From DAOTTI01 sp034437795 (GTDB lineage: Bacteria > Chloroflexota > UBA11872 > UBA12225), in assembly GCA_034437795.1 (NCBI GenBank), contig DAOTTI010000198.1, forward strand, positions 1-9,181: DNA of 9,181 bases, given 5' to 3'. This document shows, one piece after another, positions 1-6,368 of this stretch (position 1 is its first letter; each line of letters begins with the position of its first letter). The notes below the pieces were generated by a model. It saw only the letters and a program-made list of their open reading frames with translations, was not told where the DNA came from and did no database searches. Position numbers and translations under genes: made by a program.

Positions 1-222
1 CACGTGCAGCGCCTCCCGCGCCGCGGCGGCGCCCGCGCCAGCCACGACCACGACCCGCCCTCCCTCCGGCGCTTGGCCGATCCGCTCACGCACCTGCGTC
101 GAAACGCCCTTCCCTGCTAGCGCCTCCCGTAGCTGTTCTATGGCCCAGCCGACGGGGGCCTGCCCCGCCACGGCGTCCGCCGGATCGCGCACGATGGTGA
201 CTTCCCTTGCTTCGCTAGACAC
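1..222 (-). CDS. N-terminal part of an unidentified protein (runs off left edge)
   Basis: The first 74 codons of a minus-strand gene, open to the window edge. The start is GTG at 222-220, preceded by a strong Shine-Dalgarno AGGAGGG at 234-228 with a 5-nt spacer. The translation begins MSSEAREVTIVRDPADAV and ends in a Val-rich strand followed by an Ala-rich helix (GGRVVVVAGAGAAAAREAL). This alternation of strand and amphipathic helix recalls the N-terminal accessory domain of some glycoside hydrolases (GH20/GH67-type), but too little is visible to name it. There is no signal peptide or membrane segment. An in-frame GTG at 252 with a nearly identical local sequence would add ten residues, but it has a poorer ribosome site. 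Divergent from the RidA gene, with which it shares the intergenic region. Confidence 0.7.
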   Translation of the reverse strand, partial: MSSEAREVTIVRDPADAVAGQAPVGWAIEQLREALAGKGVSTQVRERIGQAPEGGRVVVVAGAGAAAAREALHV

Positions 223-255
223 GCTATCCCTCCTGAGCCACTCGCTAGACACGCT
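212..255. repeat. 14-bp direct repeat around the start of the left-edge gene
   Basis: The sequence tcgctagacacgct occurs at 212-225 and again at 242-255, exactly 30 bp (ten codons) apart. Each copy supplies a minus-strand GTG TCT AGC GA, so the gene has two in-frame candidate starts, at 222 and 252. Only the 222 copy has a good ribosome binding site. Confidence 0.9.
228..234 (-). promoter_or_regulatory. Ribosome binding site of the left-edge gene
   Basis: AGGAGGG on the minus strand, five bases before GTG at 222. It decides between the two in-frame GTG codons (222 and 252) that lie in duplicated sequence. Confidence 0.75.
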
Positions 256-266
256 TTCTCTTCTAT

Positions 267-280
267 GTCCCTGCAGGGAC
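267..280. promoter_or_regulatory. Perfect 14-bp palindrome, possible operator
   Basis: gtccctgcagggac is its own reverse complement. It sits 45-58 bp upstream of the left-edge gene's start and directly abuts the stem-loop at 281-320. Operator function is inferred from symmetry and position only. Confidence 0.5.
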
Positions 281-320
281 GTCCTTCGTCAATGACGCTT
301 CCGGCGCGTCTACGAAGGAC
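281..320. promoter_or_regulatory. Compound stem-loop in the leader of the left-edge gene
   Basis: An outer 9-bp perfect inverted repeat pairs gtccttcgt (281-289) with acgaaggac (312-320). Nested inside is a 5-bp stem, gacgc (294-298) with gcgtc (306-310), around a 7-nt loop, separated from the outer stem by an asymmetric internal loop (caat on one side, t on the other). If the minus-strand transcript starts upstream of 320, this would be an RNA structure in its 5' leader. No T-box or riboswitch consensus was recognised. Confidence 0.5.
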
Positions 321-510
321 TTTGGCTCCAGAGCATAGGCCAGCCGGCCGCCGGTGGCCCAGGGTGTTCCAAATATCCGCCCCAGCCAGGCCGTCGGCGG
401 CCCCTATTCTGCATTCCACGCATTCTAGGCGACCTGTTGCCGCGACCGCCACGTCCGTGATGTCCGTGCAATCTCGTCGCGCGCGGCCGACGTCCGTCTC
501 CTACAATCGG

Positions 511-528
511 GGCGCGAGCGCTCGCGCC
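511..528. promoter_or_regulatory. Perfect 18-bp palindrome, possible operator upstream of ridA
   Basis: ggcgcgagcgctcgcgcc is a perfect palindrome with no central spacer. It lies three bases after a TACAAT (502-507) on the plus strand, which would place it over a transcription start. The -10 assignment is weak, because the -35 region is pure GC. An operator for a dimeric repressor is the likeliest reading; a chance GC palindrome cannot be excluded. Confidence 0.45.
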
Positions 529-654
529 GTGGAACCGGATCGCCGGCGCCGAGGGCGAGCGCTTGCCGGCTACCGACGTAGGCGGCCGGCCGGTCGTCGA
601 CACTGCCCTTCCTAGTACAGGTGTCACAGGGCGGCCGGCCGCGCAGTGAGAGCT

Positions 655-660
655 AGGAGG
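655..660 (+). promoter_or_regulatory. Ribosome binding site of ridA
   Basis: AGGAGG lies eight bases before ATG 669. The in-frame TTG at 663 is only two bases from it, too close, so ATG 669 is the start. Confidence 0.85.
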
Positions 661-668
661 TCTTGCCC

Positions 669-1070
669 ATGGAGCAGGCAGCACCGCGCGCGCAGGAGGC
701 CATCACCACCAGCCGCGCCAGCCCGCCGGCCGGGCCCTACAACCAGGGCGTGCGCTGGGGGGACCTGATCTTTACCGCTTCGGTTGGCCCGCGCAATCCG
801 CAGCTCGGCGACCCACCGGAAGGGGACGTGCGCGCCGCCACCCGCGGCGCTCTGGAGAACATCAAGGCCATCGTCGAGGCGGGGGGTGGGGGCATGGACA
901 CGGTGCTCAAGGTCACCCTCTACCTGCGCGACATGGCCGACTTCGCCACCGTCAACGAGATCTACCAGACCTACTTCCCCGGCCCCGTCCTCCCCGCGCG
1001 ATCCCTGGTACCGGTTCCCGGCGCCCGCTCGCCCGTCTCCTTCGACGCCATCGCCTACCGGCGGCGCTAA
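669..1070 (+). CDS. RidA/YjgF/YER057c/UK114 family protein (Rid-family deaminase-like)
   Basis: A 133-residue protein, normal length for the Rid family; canonical members hydrolyse reactive enamine/imine intermediates from PLP enzymes and act as cytosolic trimers. Family landmarks: AGPYNQGVRWGDLIFTASVG near residues 21-40, the central helix TRGALENIKAIVEAGG (58-73), VLKVTLYLRDMADFATVNEIYQTYF (79-103), and PARSLVPV (109-116) carrying the substrate carboxylate-binding Arg at residue 111. The Glu that follows in true RidA (E120 in E. coli, motif xEIEAIA) is not kept: the equivalent stretch reads PVSFDAIAY, with Ser124 in its place. It is therefore better called a Rid-family protein than RidA itself. 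It stands alone on the plus strand, divergent from the left-edge gene and convergent with the protease cluster. Confidence 0.92.
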   Translation: MEQAAPRAQEAITTSRASPPAGPYNQGVRWGDLIFTASVGPRNPQLGDPPEGDVRAATRGALENIKAIVEAGGGGMDTVLKVTLYLRDMADFATVNEIYQTYFPGPVLPARSLVPVPGARSPVSFDAIAYRRR

Positions 1071-1162
1071 GCGAGCCCGGAGTGGGTGCACGCAACACAT
1101 CTGGATCAGGCGCCAGGGCCAACCTCATCTCCTACGAGCGGGGCCGCGCCGAGGGAGGAAGA

Positions 1163-1208
1163 CCTCACCCCCTAGCCCCCTCTCCGCGTCGGAGAGGGGG
1201 AACGACGG
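1163..1208 (+). repeat. Intergenic hairpin repeat, copy 1
   Basis: A left flank CCTCACCC (1163-1170) leads into a perfect 10-bp stem, CCCCCTCTCC (1176-1185) with GGAGAGGGGG (1191-1200), around a 5-nt loop gcgtc, followed by AACGACGG. The same architecture recurs at 1333-1364 and, inverted, at 8072-8116. It is a REP-like dispersed element and a plausible convergent terminator. Confidence 0.8.
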
Positions 1209-1332
1209 CTATGGGGAGAGGAGGTCACCCGCGGTGGCCGCGCGGGGAGGGAGGACGGACGTCACCCCCTTCGGTCGGGGCCGCGCTGCACTCCTGCCCC
1301 CCTCGGCCCCGCCGTGCGGCTGGGCCCCGTCG

Positions 1333-1364
1333 CCCCCTCTCCGCGCCGGAGAGGGGAACGACGG
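1333..1364 (+). repeat. Intergenic hairpin repeat, copy 2
   Basis: A perfect 9-bp stem, CCCCTCTCC (1334-1342) with GGAGAGGGG (1348-1356), around loop gcgcc, followed by the same AACGACGG (1357-1364) as copy 1. It lies about 20 bp beyond the stop codon of the subtilase gene, so it would be in that transcript's 3' end. It lacks the CCTCACCC left flank of copies 1 and 3. Confidence 0.8.
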
Positions 1365-1382
1365 CCACGGCCGTGTGCGCGA

Positions 1383-3323
1383 TCAGGGCCCGTATTCCTG
1401 GCGGGCGGGGATGCTGGGGCACTCCAGCTCCGGCGCGCCAGCGGTGGCGTAGGCGCGAACGGCGTCGATGACCTGCGCCGGGGTGTAGCCGGCGCCCGCG
1501 GGCGATGCCCAGATGCAGGCGGCGATGGCGCTCACGACCGGCGCGGCGAACGACGTCCCCGCCCAGTAGGCCCAGCCGGTCTCGTTCCGGCCGGCCCCCA
1601 GCGGGAACTCCTCGGCGCTAAAGACGCCGGCCACGGCGTCCACCTGGTCCGCGGGCAGTCCGCTGGTGGTAATTCTCGGGAGCGTGCCGGTGGCGGTGCG
1701 GTGCGCGTCTCCGCCAAAGGTGGCCACGCCGTTGCCGATCACGACGAAGTCGCCGCGGTTGGAATACTCAGCCGGCCGGCTCTCCAGATTGACCGCGGCT
1801 ACCCCCAGCACGCGGTCGTAGCGCGCCGGCCACCGCGGCGACGGGCGCTGCCCCGGGCGCGCCCCGTTGTCGTTCCCCGCCGCCGCCACGACCAGAACCC
1901 GCTCGTCCTGGCTCGCGATCCAATCGATCACCGCCTGCAGGCTCTGGTGCAGCCGGTCGAGCATCCGCTGCACGTCGCTCCAGCGCTGCGCCAGCGTCGC
2001 TGGGTCCGCGGCCGTCTGCGGAAACCAGGAGCGGAGCAGCTGGTCATCGGGTGGCAGGTCCGCCACCAGGCTCAGATTGACCACCAGGCGCCGCTGTCCG
2101 CTCTCCTTCAAGAGATCGGGGAGCTGGCTCAGGACCGACGTCAGCGAGAAGAGGTCGCCGGTACCGTAGTCGTTCAGCACGCGGATCAGCCGGACCTGAG
2201 CCGTGGGCGCGATGTCGCGGATAATGCCGGCGGCGAACAGCCCGTGATCCGGCATTAGAAAGCCAGCATGGCCGGCCGGCGGGCGCGCCAGCGCCTCCTG
2301 CCAGTTGGGCACCAGGGGCTGGCTTCCCGTCCCCGCCAGGTGCGTGAAGTAGGCGGAGCCGGCGGGCAGGGATGGCGGCTCATCGATGGAGACGTGGGCC
2401 TGCACATCCTGCAGCAACGTGTTGTCGGGGTAGGCGTCGGTCGCCTTGGCCACACGCTCGCGGGGCGGGCAGGTATCGAGCACGGCCACCAGGATGCCGG
2501 ACTGCTCGCCCGCGCGGGCCCGTTCCCGCTGCTCCTCCACCAGCTCATGCAGCGGCGGCAGCGGCCCCGCGCTCCCCCCGGCGGAGGTAAAGCGGTAGGT
2601 AAACCGGCCTCGCTGTGGCACCTGCCCACGCCCCACCGGCACGGGAGCCGCCCCCGGCCCTCCTTCCGTGTGGTCGATCGGCGCCCCCGCCGCCAGCCAG
2701 TTCGGCGTGGCCCCATCGATCCGCGCCTCCTGCGCCGGAGCGGCCGGCAGCTGCCGGAGCGAGCGCAGCAGGTCACGGTTGACCTTGTCCAGGCTGGCAT
2801 TGACCAGCAGGACCAGCTCGCGGGTGCTGGCCAGCTGGGCCGGAAGGTCATCCGGCGGCGTGCCGCTGCGTACGTGGTAGAAGTGCAGCGCTCGCGTGCG
2901 CCCCTCGCCGGTAGCCGGCAGCAGGATGTATGGCGATACCGCATCCCCCCGCCGAGCGAGCCCCTGCAGCAGCGGCGCCTGGTCCGTGGCGCCGGCCGAA
3001 GGCGTGCCGTAGTAGCGCCGTAGCGTCTGCGGCGCCAGGTCTTGCCGGTAGGGATCGCCCTGCTCGACCGTCCCGCCGCCGATGAGCTCCGCCAGACTGC
3101 GGTTCAGGGCGTCTGCGACCGCGGTGTAGAAGCCCTGCGGGTCGCGGATCTGGCCGGCTGAGACGGCGATACAGACCTCATCGGGGACGTAGCTGACTAC
3201 CGTGCCCCGATCATCCTCCTCGGCGGGCCGATACCTCCCCCGCCACCACCTGCGGGCGGCGTAGGCGAACAATGCGCTCCCCACGCCAAGGAGGACCGCC
3301 AGCGGCCGTAGCTTTCCTGCCAT
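1383..3323 (-). CDS. Membrane-anchored subtilisin-family (S8) serine protease
   Basis: 646 residues from ATG 3323, which has AGGAGG (3340-3335) upstream with an 11-nt spacer; ATG 3347 would add eight residues but has no ribosome site. Domains: an N-terminal hydrophobic helix (residues 5-22), then RRWWRGRYR; an uncharacterised region of about 240 residues beginning VSYVPDEVCIAV, probably a propeptide or inhibitory domain, with a TPNWLAAGAP…GGPG linker near 207-224; then the S8 catalytic domain. Catalytic Asp283 is in VAVLDTCPP, His360 in PDHGLFAAGI, oxyanion Asn484 in VVAAAGNDNG, and Ser591 in WAGTSFAAPVVSA, so the triad is complete. The Asp motif is D-T-C instead of the usual D-[ST]-G. Asp-to-His spacing (77 residues) is longer than in subtilisin. 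More positive charges after the helix than before suggest a cytoplasm-facing catalytic domain, an inference only. Last gene of the cluster, 102 nt after the CHAT gene. The substrate is unknown. Confidence 0.9.
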   Translation of the reverse strand: MAGKLRPLAVLLGVGSALFAYAARRWWRGRYRPAEEDDRGTVVSYVPDEVCIAVSAGQIRDPQGFYTAVADALNRSLAELIGGGTVEQGDPYRQDLAPQTLRRYYGTPSAGATDQAPLLQGLARRGDAVSPYILLPATGEGRTRALHFYHVRSGTPPDDLPAQLASTRELVLLVNASLDKVNRDLLRSLRQLPAAPAQEARIDGATPNWLAAGAPIDHTEGGPGAAPVPVGRGQVPQRGRFTYRFTSAGGSAGPLPPLHELVEEQRERARAGEQSGILVAVLDTCPPRERVAKATDAYPDNTLLQDVQAHVSIDEPPSLPAGSAYFTHLAGTGSQPLVPNWQEALARPPAGHAGFLMPDHGLFAAGIIRDIAPTAQVRLIRVLNDYGTGDLFSLTSVLSQLPDLLKESGQRRLVVNLSLVADLPPDDQLLRSWFPQTAADPATLAQRWSDVQRMLDRLHQSLQAVIDWIASQDERVLVVAAAGNDNGARPGQRPSPRWPARYDRVLGVAAVNLESRPAEYSNRGDFVVIGNGVATFGGDAHRTATGTLPRITTSGLPADQVDAVAGVFSAEEFPLGAGRNETGWAYWAGTSFAAPVVSAIAACIWASPAGAGYTPAQVIDAVRAYATAGAPELECPSIPARQEYGP

Positions 3324-3334
3324 GAGTTGCGTTG

Positions 3335-3340
3335 CCTCCT
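3335..3340 (-). promoter_or_regulatory. Ribosome binding site favouring ATG 3323 for the subtilase
   Basis: AGGAGG on the minus strand lies inside the extension that ATG 3347 would encode, 11 nt before ATG 3323. The spacing is long but it is the only purine-rich site nearby. Confidence 0.55.
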
Positions 3341-3425
3341 GAGCCATTCGTCGTGCTGTAGCCGACAGCTTCGTGCCACCTTCTCCCGGATACAGGCAGG
3401 GCCACGAACCTGGCGGATAGACCCC

Positions 3426-6353
3426 TTAGCCGCCATCACCCACTAGCTGAAACGGGGCCCAGAAGTACGGGTGGCTGGCCTCGCCGGCCAGCAGGCTCAA
3501 CTGGGCCGCGCGCAGGGCGGCCCCCTTGGTCTGGCCGGCGCGGAGCGCGCGATAGAAGCGCTCCATCAGCCGCGCCGTCGAGCCATCTTCGACCCGCCAC
3601 AGGCTCTGCACCAGGGTAGATGCGCCGGCGTACAGGAACCCGCGGCTCAAGCCGATTAGTTCGTCGCCCGCCTGCACCACGCTCCGCCCCGTCTCGCAGG
3701 CGCTCAGGGTCACCAGCGCGCCCCGCAGATCGAGGTTGAAGACGTCCACCACCGTGAGCTGGCCATCCGCCAGGCGCAGATGGGCGAAGGCCGGATTATC
3801 CAGCCGCGCCTCACCATGCGCCGCCAGGTGCAGCACGTCGTGGCGTGGCGCCTCCGCCAGGGCGGCCCGCGTCGCCTGCTCCTCCAAGTAGCACGCCCCT
3901 GGCAGCAGCGCTGCGACGGCCTGCGCCTCCTCCACCACGAAGGGGAGCCGGCCCCCACCGCTGTAGGCGATCACCAGGGCGCTCGGCTGCCCGCCGGACC
4001 GGTGGCCCAGCCGGCGCGCCCGCTCCGTGCACAGGCGCAGCAGGCTGCTCGACGGGCAGACCGACACCTCCAGCGTCTCTAGGAGGTAGCGCCGGCCATC
4101 GAAGAGGGCATGGAAGGGGACGTAGTGCGCCAGGCCGGACGGGACGACCACCAGCCGCTCGCGGCCGGCCAGATGGCCGGCCACCGGCTGCAGCAGCGCA
4201 CGGTAGAGCGCCTCCAGGATGCCCCGCAGATTGCGCTCCAGCCCCGCCAGGGAGTGCCCCGCCTCGACGGCGCGGGCGGCGGCGTCCAGGCTGAGCTGGC
4301 CTAGGTTCAGCAGCCGGTGCACCTCCCGCTCTGCCCCCGGCAGGGCAACGGCGGTGAGCCCCTCGCTGGTGACCACGAAGACCGTGGCGCCGCTCGGCCC
4401 GAAGCAGTACTCCAGCAGCACCGTCCGCTCGTCCAGGCGGGGCGGCGCGAACTGCTCGGGAGGGGGCGGGAGCAGCCCTTCTTGCGCCTCGGAGCTTCGT
4501 AGCGCCAGCCGCTCCAGCAGGCGCGCGATCCGCCTCTCGCGGTCCCGGACGGCAGCCCGCAGCACGTCTAGCTCCGCATGGCTGCGCCGGCTCTCGCTCT
4601 GCGGGTCAAGGCCGGAGCCGTAGAGCTGGCTATAGAACCAGTTGTGCTCCTCGCGCAGACGCGCCAGCTCATCGACGAGCGGTTGGTCCGCCTCCCGCGC
4701 CGCCCGCAGGCGAATGTCCATGGTGCGCGCCAGGTAATCGACGAGGGCCCGTGACTTGGCCCGCTCGAGATAGGCGAAGGCCGCGTCCAGCCGGCCGAGG
4801 CGCAGCGAGCAATCGATCGCCTCGTGGTAGACCGCCAGCTTATCTTCCAGAAAGTTGCTGCGCAGCTCAATGGCCAGGGCGCTCTGCGCCCGATCAATGC
4901 TGGCCATCGCCGCGTCGTACTGGCTGAGCGCCTGTTGCAGGTCGCCCCTGGCCCGCGCCGCGCCAGCCAGCACGTGGTGGGCCTCGTGCGTCAGCCACAG
5001 CACGCCCTGCTCGCCAGCGACCGCCAGCGCCTCCTGCGCCTGGCGCACCGCCTCCTCCACATGGCCCAGGGCCAGGCAGGCGCGCGCCACCACGATGCCG
5101 GCCTGGGCGCGCAGGACGGCCTCGCCCCGCTCGGCGAAGAGCGCCTGGGCGCGGGCCGCCTCCTGCCGCGCCTGCGCCCAGTCTTGCTCGCCCAGGTAGA
5201 GGATCGCCCGCTGGAGCGCGACGTGGGCCAGCTGGCCGGCCAGGCCGGTACGGGCAAACACTTCCCCCGCCTCGCCGAGCATCTCCAGCGCGCGATCGGG
5301 GTCGCCCAGGCGCGCCTGCGCCAGCGCGCAGAGAAAGCGGGCCCGCGCCGCCTCCGTCGGCGTGCCCAGGCGCTCGAAGCGGGCCACCGCCTCCTCCGCC
5401 AGCTCCAGCGCCTCCGCATGGCGGTTCAGGCGCAGGTAGCACTCGACCATATCCAGCGCCGCCTGCGCCCCATCGGCCTCCAGGCCGGATTGCTCGGCCG
5501 TGTCAAGCACGTCGCCGAGCAGGCGCAGGGCACGGGTGTAGTGTCCCTGGCCGGCGTAGACGTAGGCGCGGTTGACGTCCTCCCGTAGGACGGACCCCGT
5601 CTCGCCGTAGCGGAGGAAGATCGCGCGAGCCTCCTCGTGCAACGCCAGCGCGGCGCGGAACTCGCCCAGGAAGACCAGCAGATTGGCGCGGTCCGCCTTG
5701 GCCCTCGCGGCCCGCACCTCCGCCGCCGCGCCGAGCGCCTCGTACGTCTGCTGGGCCCGGTCAAAGAGGGCCAGTGCGCGGTCGTAGTGACCCAGCTCGC
5801 GGCACACGACGGCCGCGTTCAGGTCCAGCCCGGCGGCGCGCAGCCACTCCTCATGGCGAATAAGGATCTCCCGCGCGCGCTCCACCACCGGCAGCGCCTC
5901 GGCCGCGCGCCCCAGCCGGTGCATCGAGATCAGCCAGCCGATCCGCGTTCTCGCCCAGCCTACCTCGTTCCCCTGGGCCAGGAACGACTGCGCGGCCTCG
6001 TCGAAGAGCTGGAGCGACTGCGGATACTGCCCAATCTGGCGCAGGGCATCGGCCTTGGCCATCAGCCCCAGAGCCTCGTGCTCGGGCCGGCCGGCCAGGC
6101 GCCCCCCGTCAATGAGCGCTTCGGCCAGACGCAGCGCCGCCGAGGTATCGATGTACCGGTAGCGCTCGGACTCGTCCTTCAGCAGGCGCAGCAGCCGCTC
6201 GCCCTGGCCCGCGCCAAGGGCGCGGGCCAGGAGCCGGCGCCGCTCGCCTTCGCCGTCTAGCTCCAGCAAGCGCCGGATGACGTCCTCCGGCGCCATCGTG
6301 CCCGGGCCGCCGGGGGCGCGGTCGTTCTGCGCAGCGGTCTGGGACGCCGTCAC
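3426..6353 (-). CDS. TPR-CHAT caspase-like protease
   Basis: 975 residues from GTG 6353. Residues about 93-491 form roughly ten consecutive 40-residue TPR units of the long MalT type (for example LGHYDRALALFDRAQQTY at 187-204), with one further unit at about 504-542. A charged helical connector (about 555-625) and a Pro-rich hinge (629-637) lead to a C-terminal CHAT domain (about 700-972). The caspase-type dyad is intact: His846 in VLHLAAHGEA and Cys886 in TLSACETG, followed by the typical GLSRGFLYAGASTLVQSLWRV block. CHAT proteases are clan CD cysteine peptidases (relatives of caspases and separase); TPR arrays usually bind the activating or substrate protein. No signal peptide or membrane segment, so cytosolic. 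Its start lies six bases after the stop of the zinc-finger gene, so the two are probably translationally coupled. The domain calls are secure; the substrate is not known. Confidence 0.95.
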   Translation of the reverse strand: MTASQTAAQNDRAPGGPGTMAPEDVIRRLLELDGEGERRRLLARALGAGQGERLLRLLKDESERYRYIDTSAALRLAEALIDGGRLAGRPEHEALGLMAKADALRQIGQYPQSLQLFDEAAQSFLAQGNEVGWARTRIGWLISMHRLGRAAEALPVVERAREILIRHEEWLRAAGLDLNAAVVCRELGHYDRALALFDRAQQTYEALGAAAEVRAARAKADRANLLVFLGEFRAALALHEEARAIFLRYGETGSVLREDVNRAYVYAGQGHYTRALRLLGDVLDTAEQSGLEADGAQAALDMVECYLRLNRHAEALELAEEAVARFERLGTPTEAARARFLCALAQARLGDPDRALEMLGEAGEVFARTGLAGQLAHVALQRAILYLGEQDWAQARQEAARAQALFAERGEAVLRAQAGIVVARACLALGHVEEAVRQAQEALAVAGEQGVLWLTHEAHHVLAGAARARGDLQQALSQYDAAMASIDRAQSALAIELRSNFLEDKLAVYHEAIDCSLRLGRLDAAFAYLERAKSRALVDYLARTMDIRLRAAREADQPLVDELARLREEHNWFYSQLYGSGLDPQSESRRSHAELDVLRAAVRDRERRIARLLERLALRSSEAQEGLLPPPPEQFAPPRLDERTVLLEYCFGPSGATVFVVTSEGLTAVALPGAEREVHRLLNLGQLSLDAAARAVEAGHSLAGLERNLRGILEALYRALLQPVAGHLAGRERLVVVPSGLAHYVPFHALFDGRRYLLETLEVSVCPSSSLLRLCTERARRLGHRSGGQPSALVIAYSGGGRLPFVVEEAQAVAALLPGACYLEEQATRAALAEAPRHDVLHLAAHGEARLDNPAFAHLRLADGQLTVVDVFNLDLRGALVTLSACETGRSVVQAGDELIGLSRGFLYAGASTLVQSLWRVEDGSTARLMERFYRALRAGQTKGAALRAAQLSLLAGEASHPYFWAPFQLVGDGG

Positions 6354-6368
6354 GCCATCTCAGCCTCC
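6350..6368 (-). promoter_or_regulatory. Start region of the TPR-CHAT gene with overlapping two-codon ORF
   Basis: GGAGG (6368-6364) is five bases from ATG 6358, but that ATG reads ATG-GCG-TGA and stops at once. The TGA (6352-6350) overlaps the GTG (6353-6351) that opens the long frame, which is ten bases from the GGAGG. A start-stop reinitiation arrangement is possible. The other option, ATG at 6296 (residue 20), has no ribosome site. Confidence 0.5.

Larger units (their letters stand above)
223..668. other. Divergent intergenic region
   Basis: 446 bp between two divergently read genes, with no credible coding sequence; the overlapping open frames on both strands are Arg/Pro/Ala-rich shadows of GC-rich DNA. 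It holds the direct repeat at 212-255, a 14-bp palindrome at 267-280, a compound stem-loop at 281-320, the short word GTCCGT at 453, 462 and 492, and an 18-bp palindrome at 511-528. It should contain the promoters of both flanking genes. A TACAAT at 502-507 could be a -10 box for the plus-strand gene, but I see no matching -35. Confidence 0.6.
1071..1382. other. Convergent spacer with hairpin repeats
   Basis: 312 bp between the stops of two convergent genes. The plus-strand open frames here are low-complexity and lack ribosome sites. The region contains two copies of a GC-rich hairpin repeat, at 1163-1208 and 1333-1364, which could also stop transcription from both directions, although there is no U-tract. 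Confidence 0.65.

Noticed and set aside
223..452. T-box or other tRNA-sensing leader for the left-edge gene
   Set aside because: The stem-loop is present, but I could not find the conserved T-box sequence (UGGNACCGCG) or an antiterminator.
1314..2258. 314-codon plus-strand open frame opposite the subtilase gene
   Set aside because: Arg/Pro/Gly-rich composition, no ribosome site and no recognisable domain; it overlaps a gene with clear S8 motifs. It is a GC-rich antisense shadow.
3324..3425. Terminator between the CHAT and subtilase genes
   Set aside because: Only a 6-bp inverted repeat with a loop of about 35 nt was found and no U-tract; the 102-nt gap is compatible with co-transcription.
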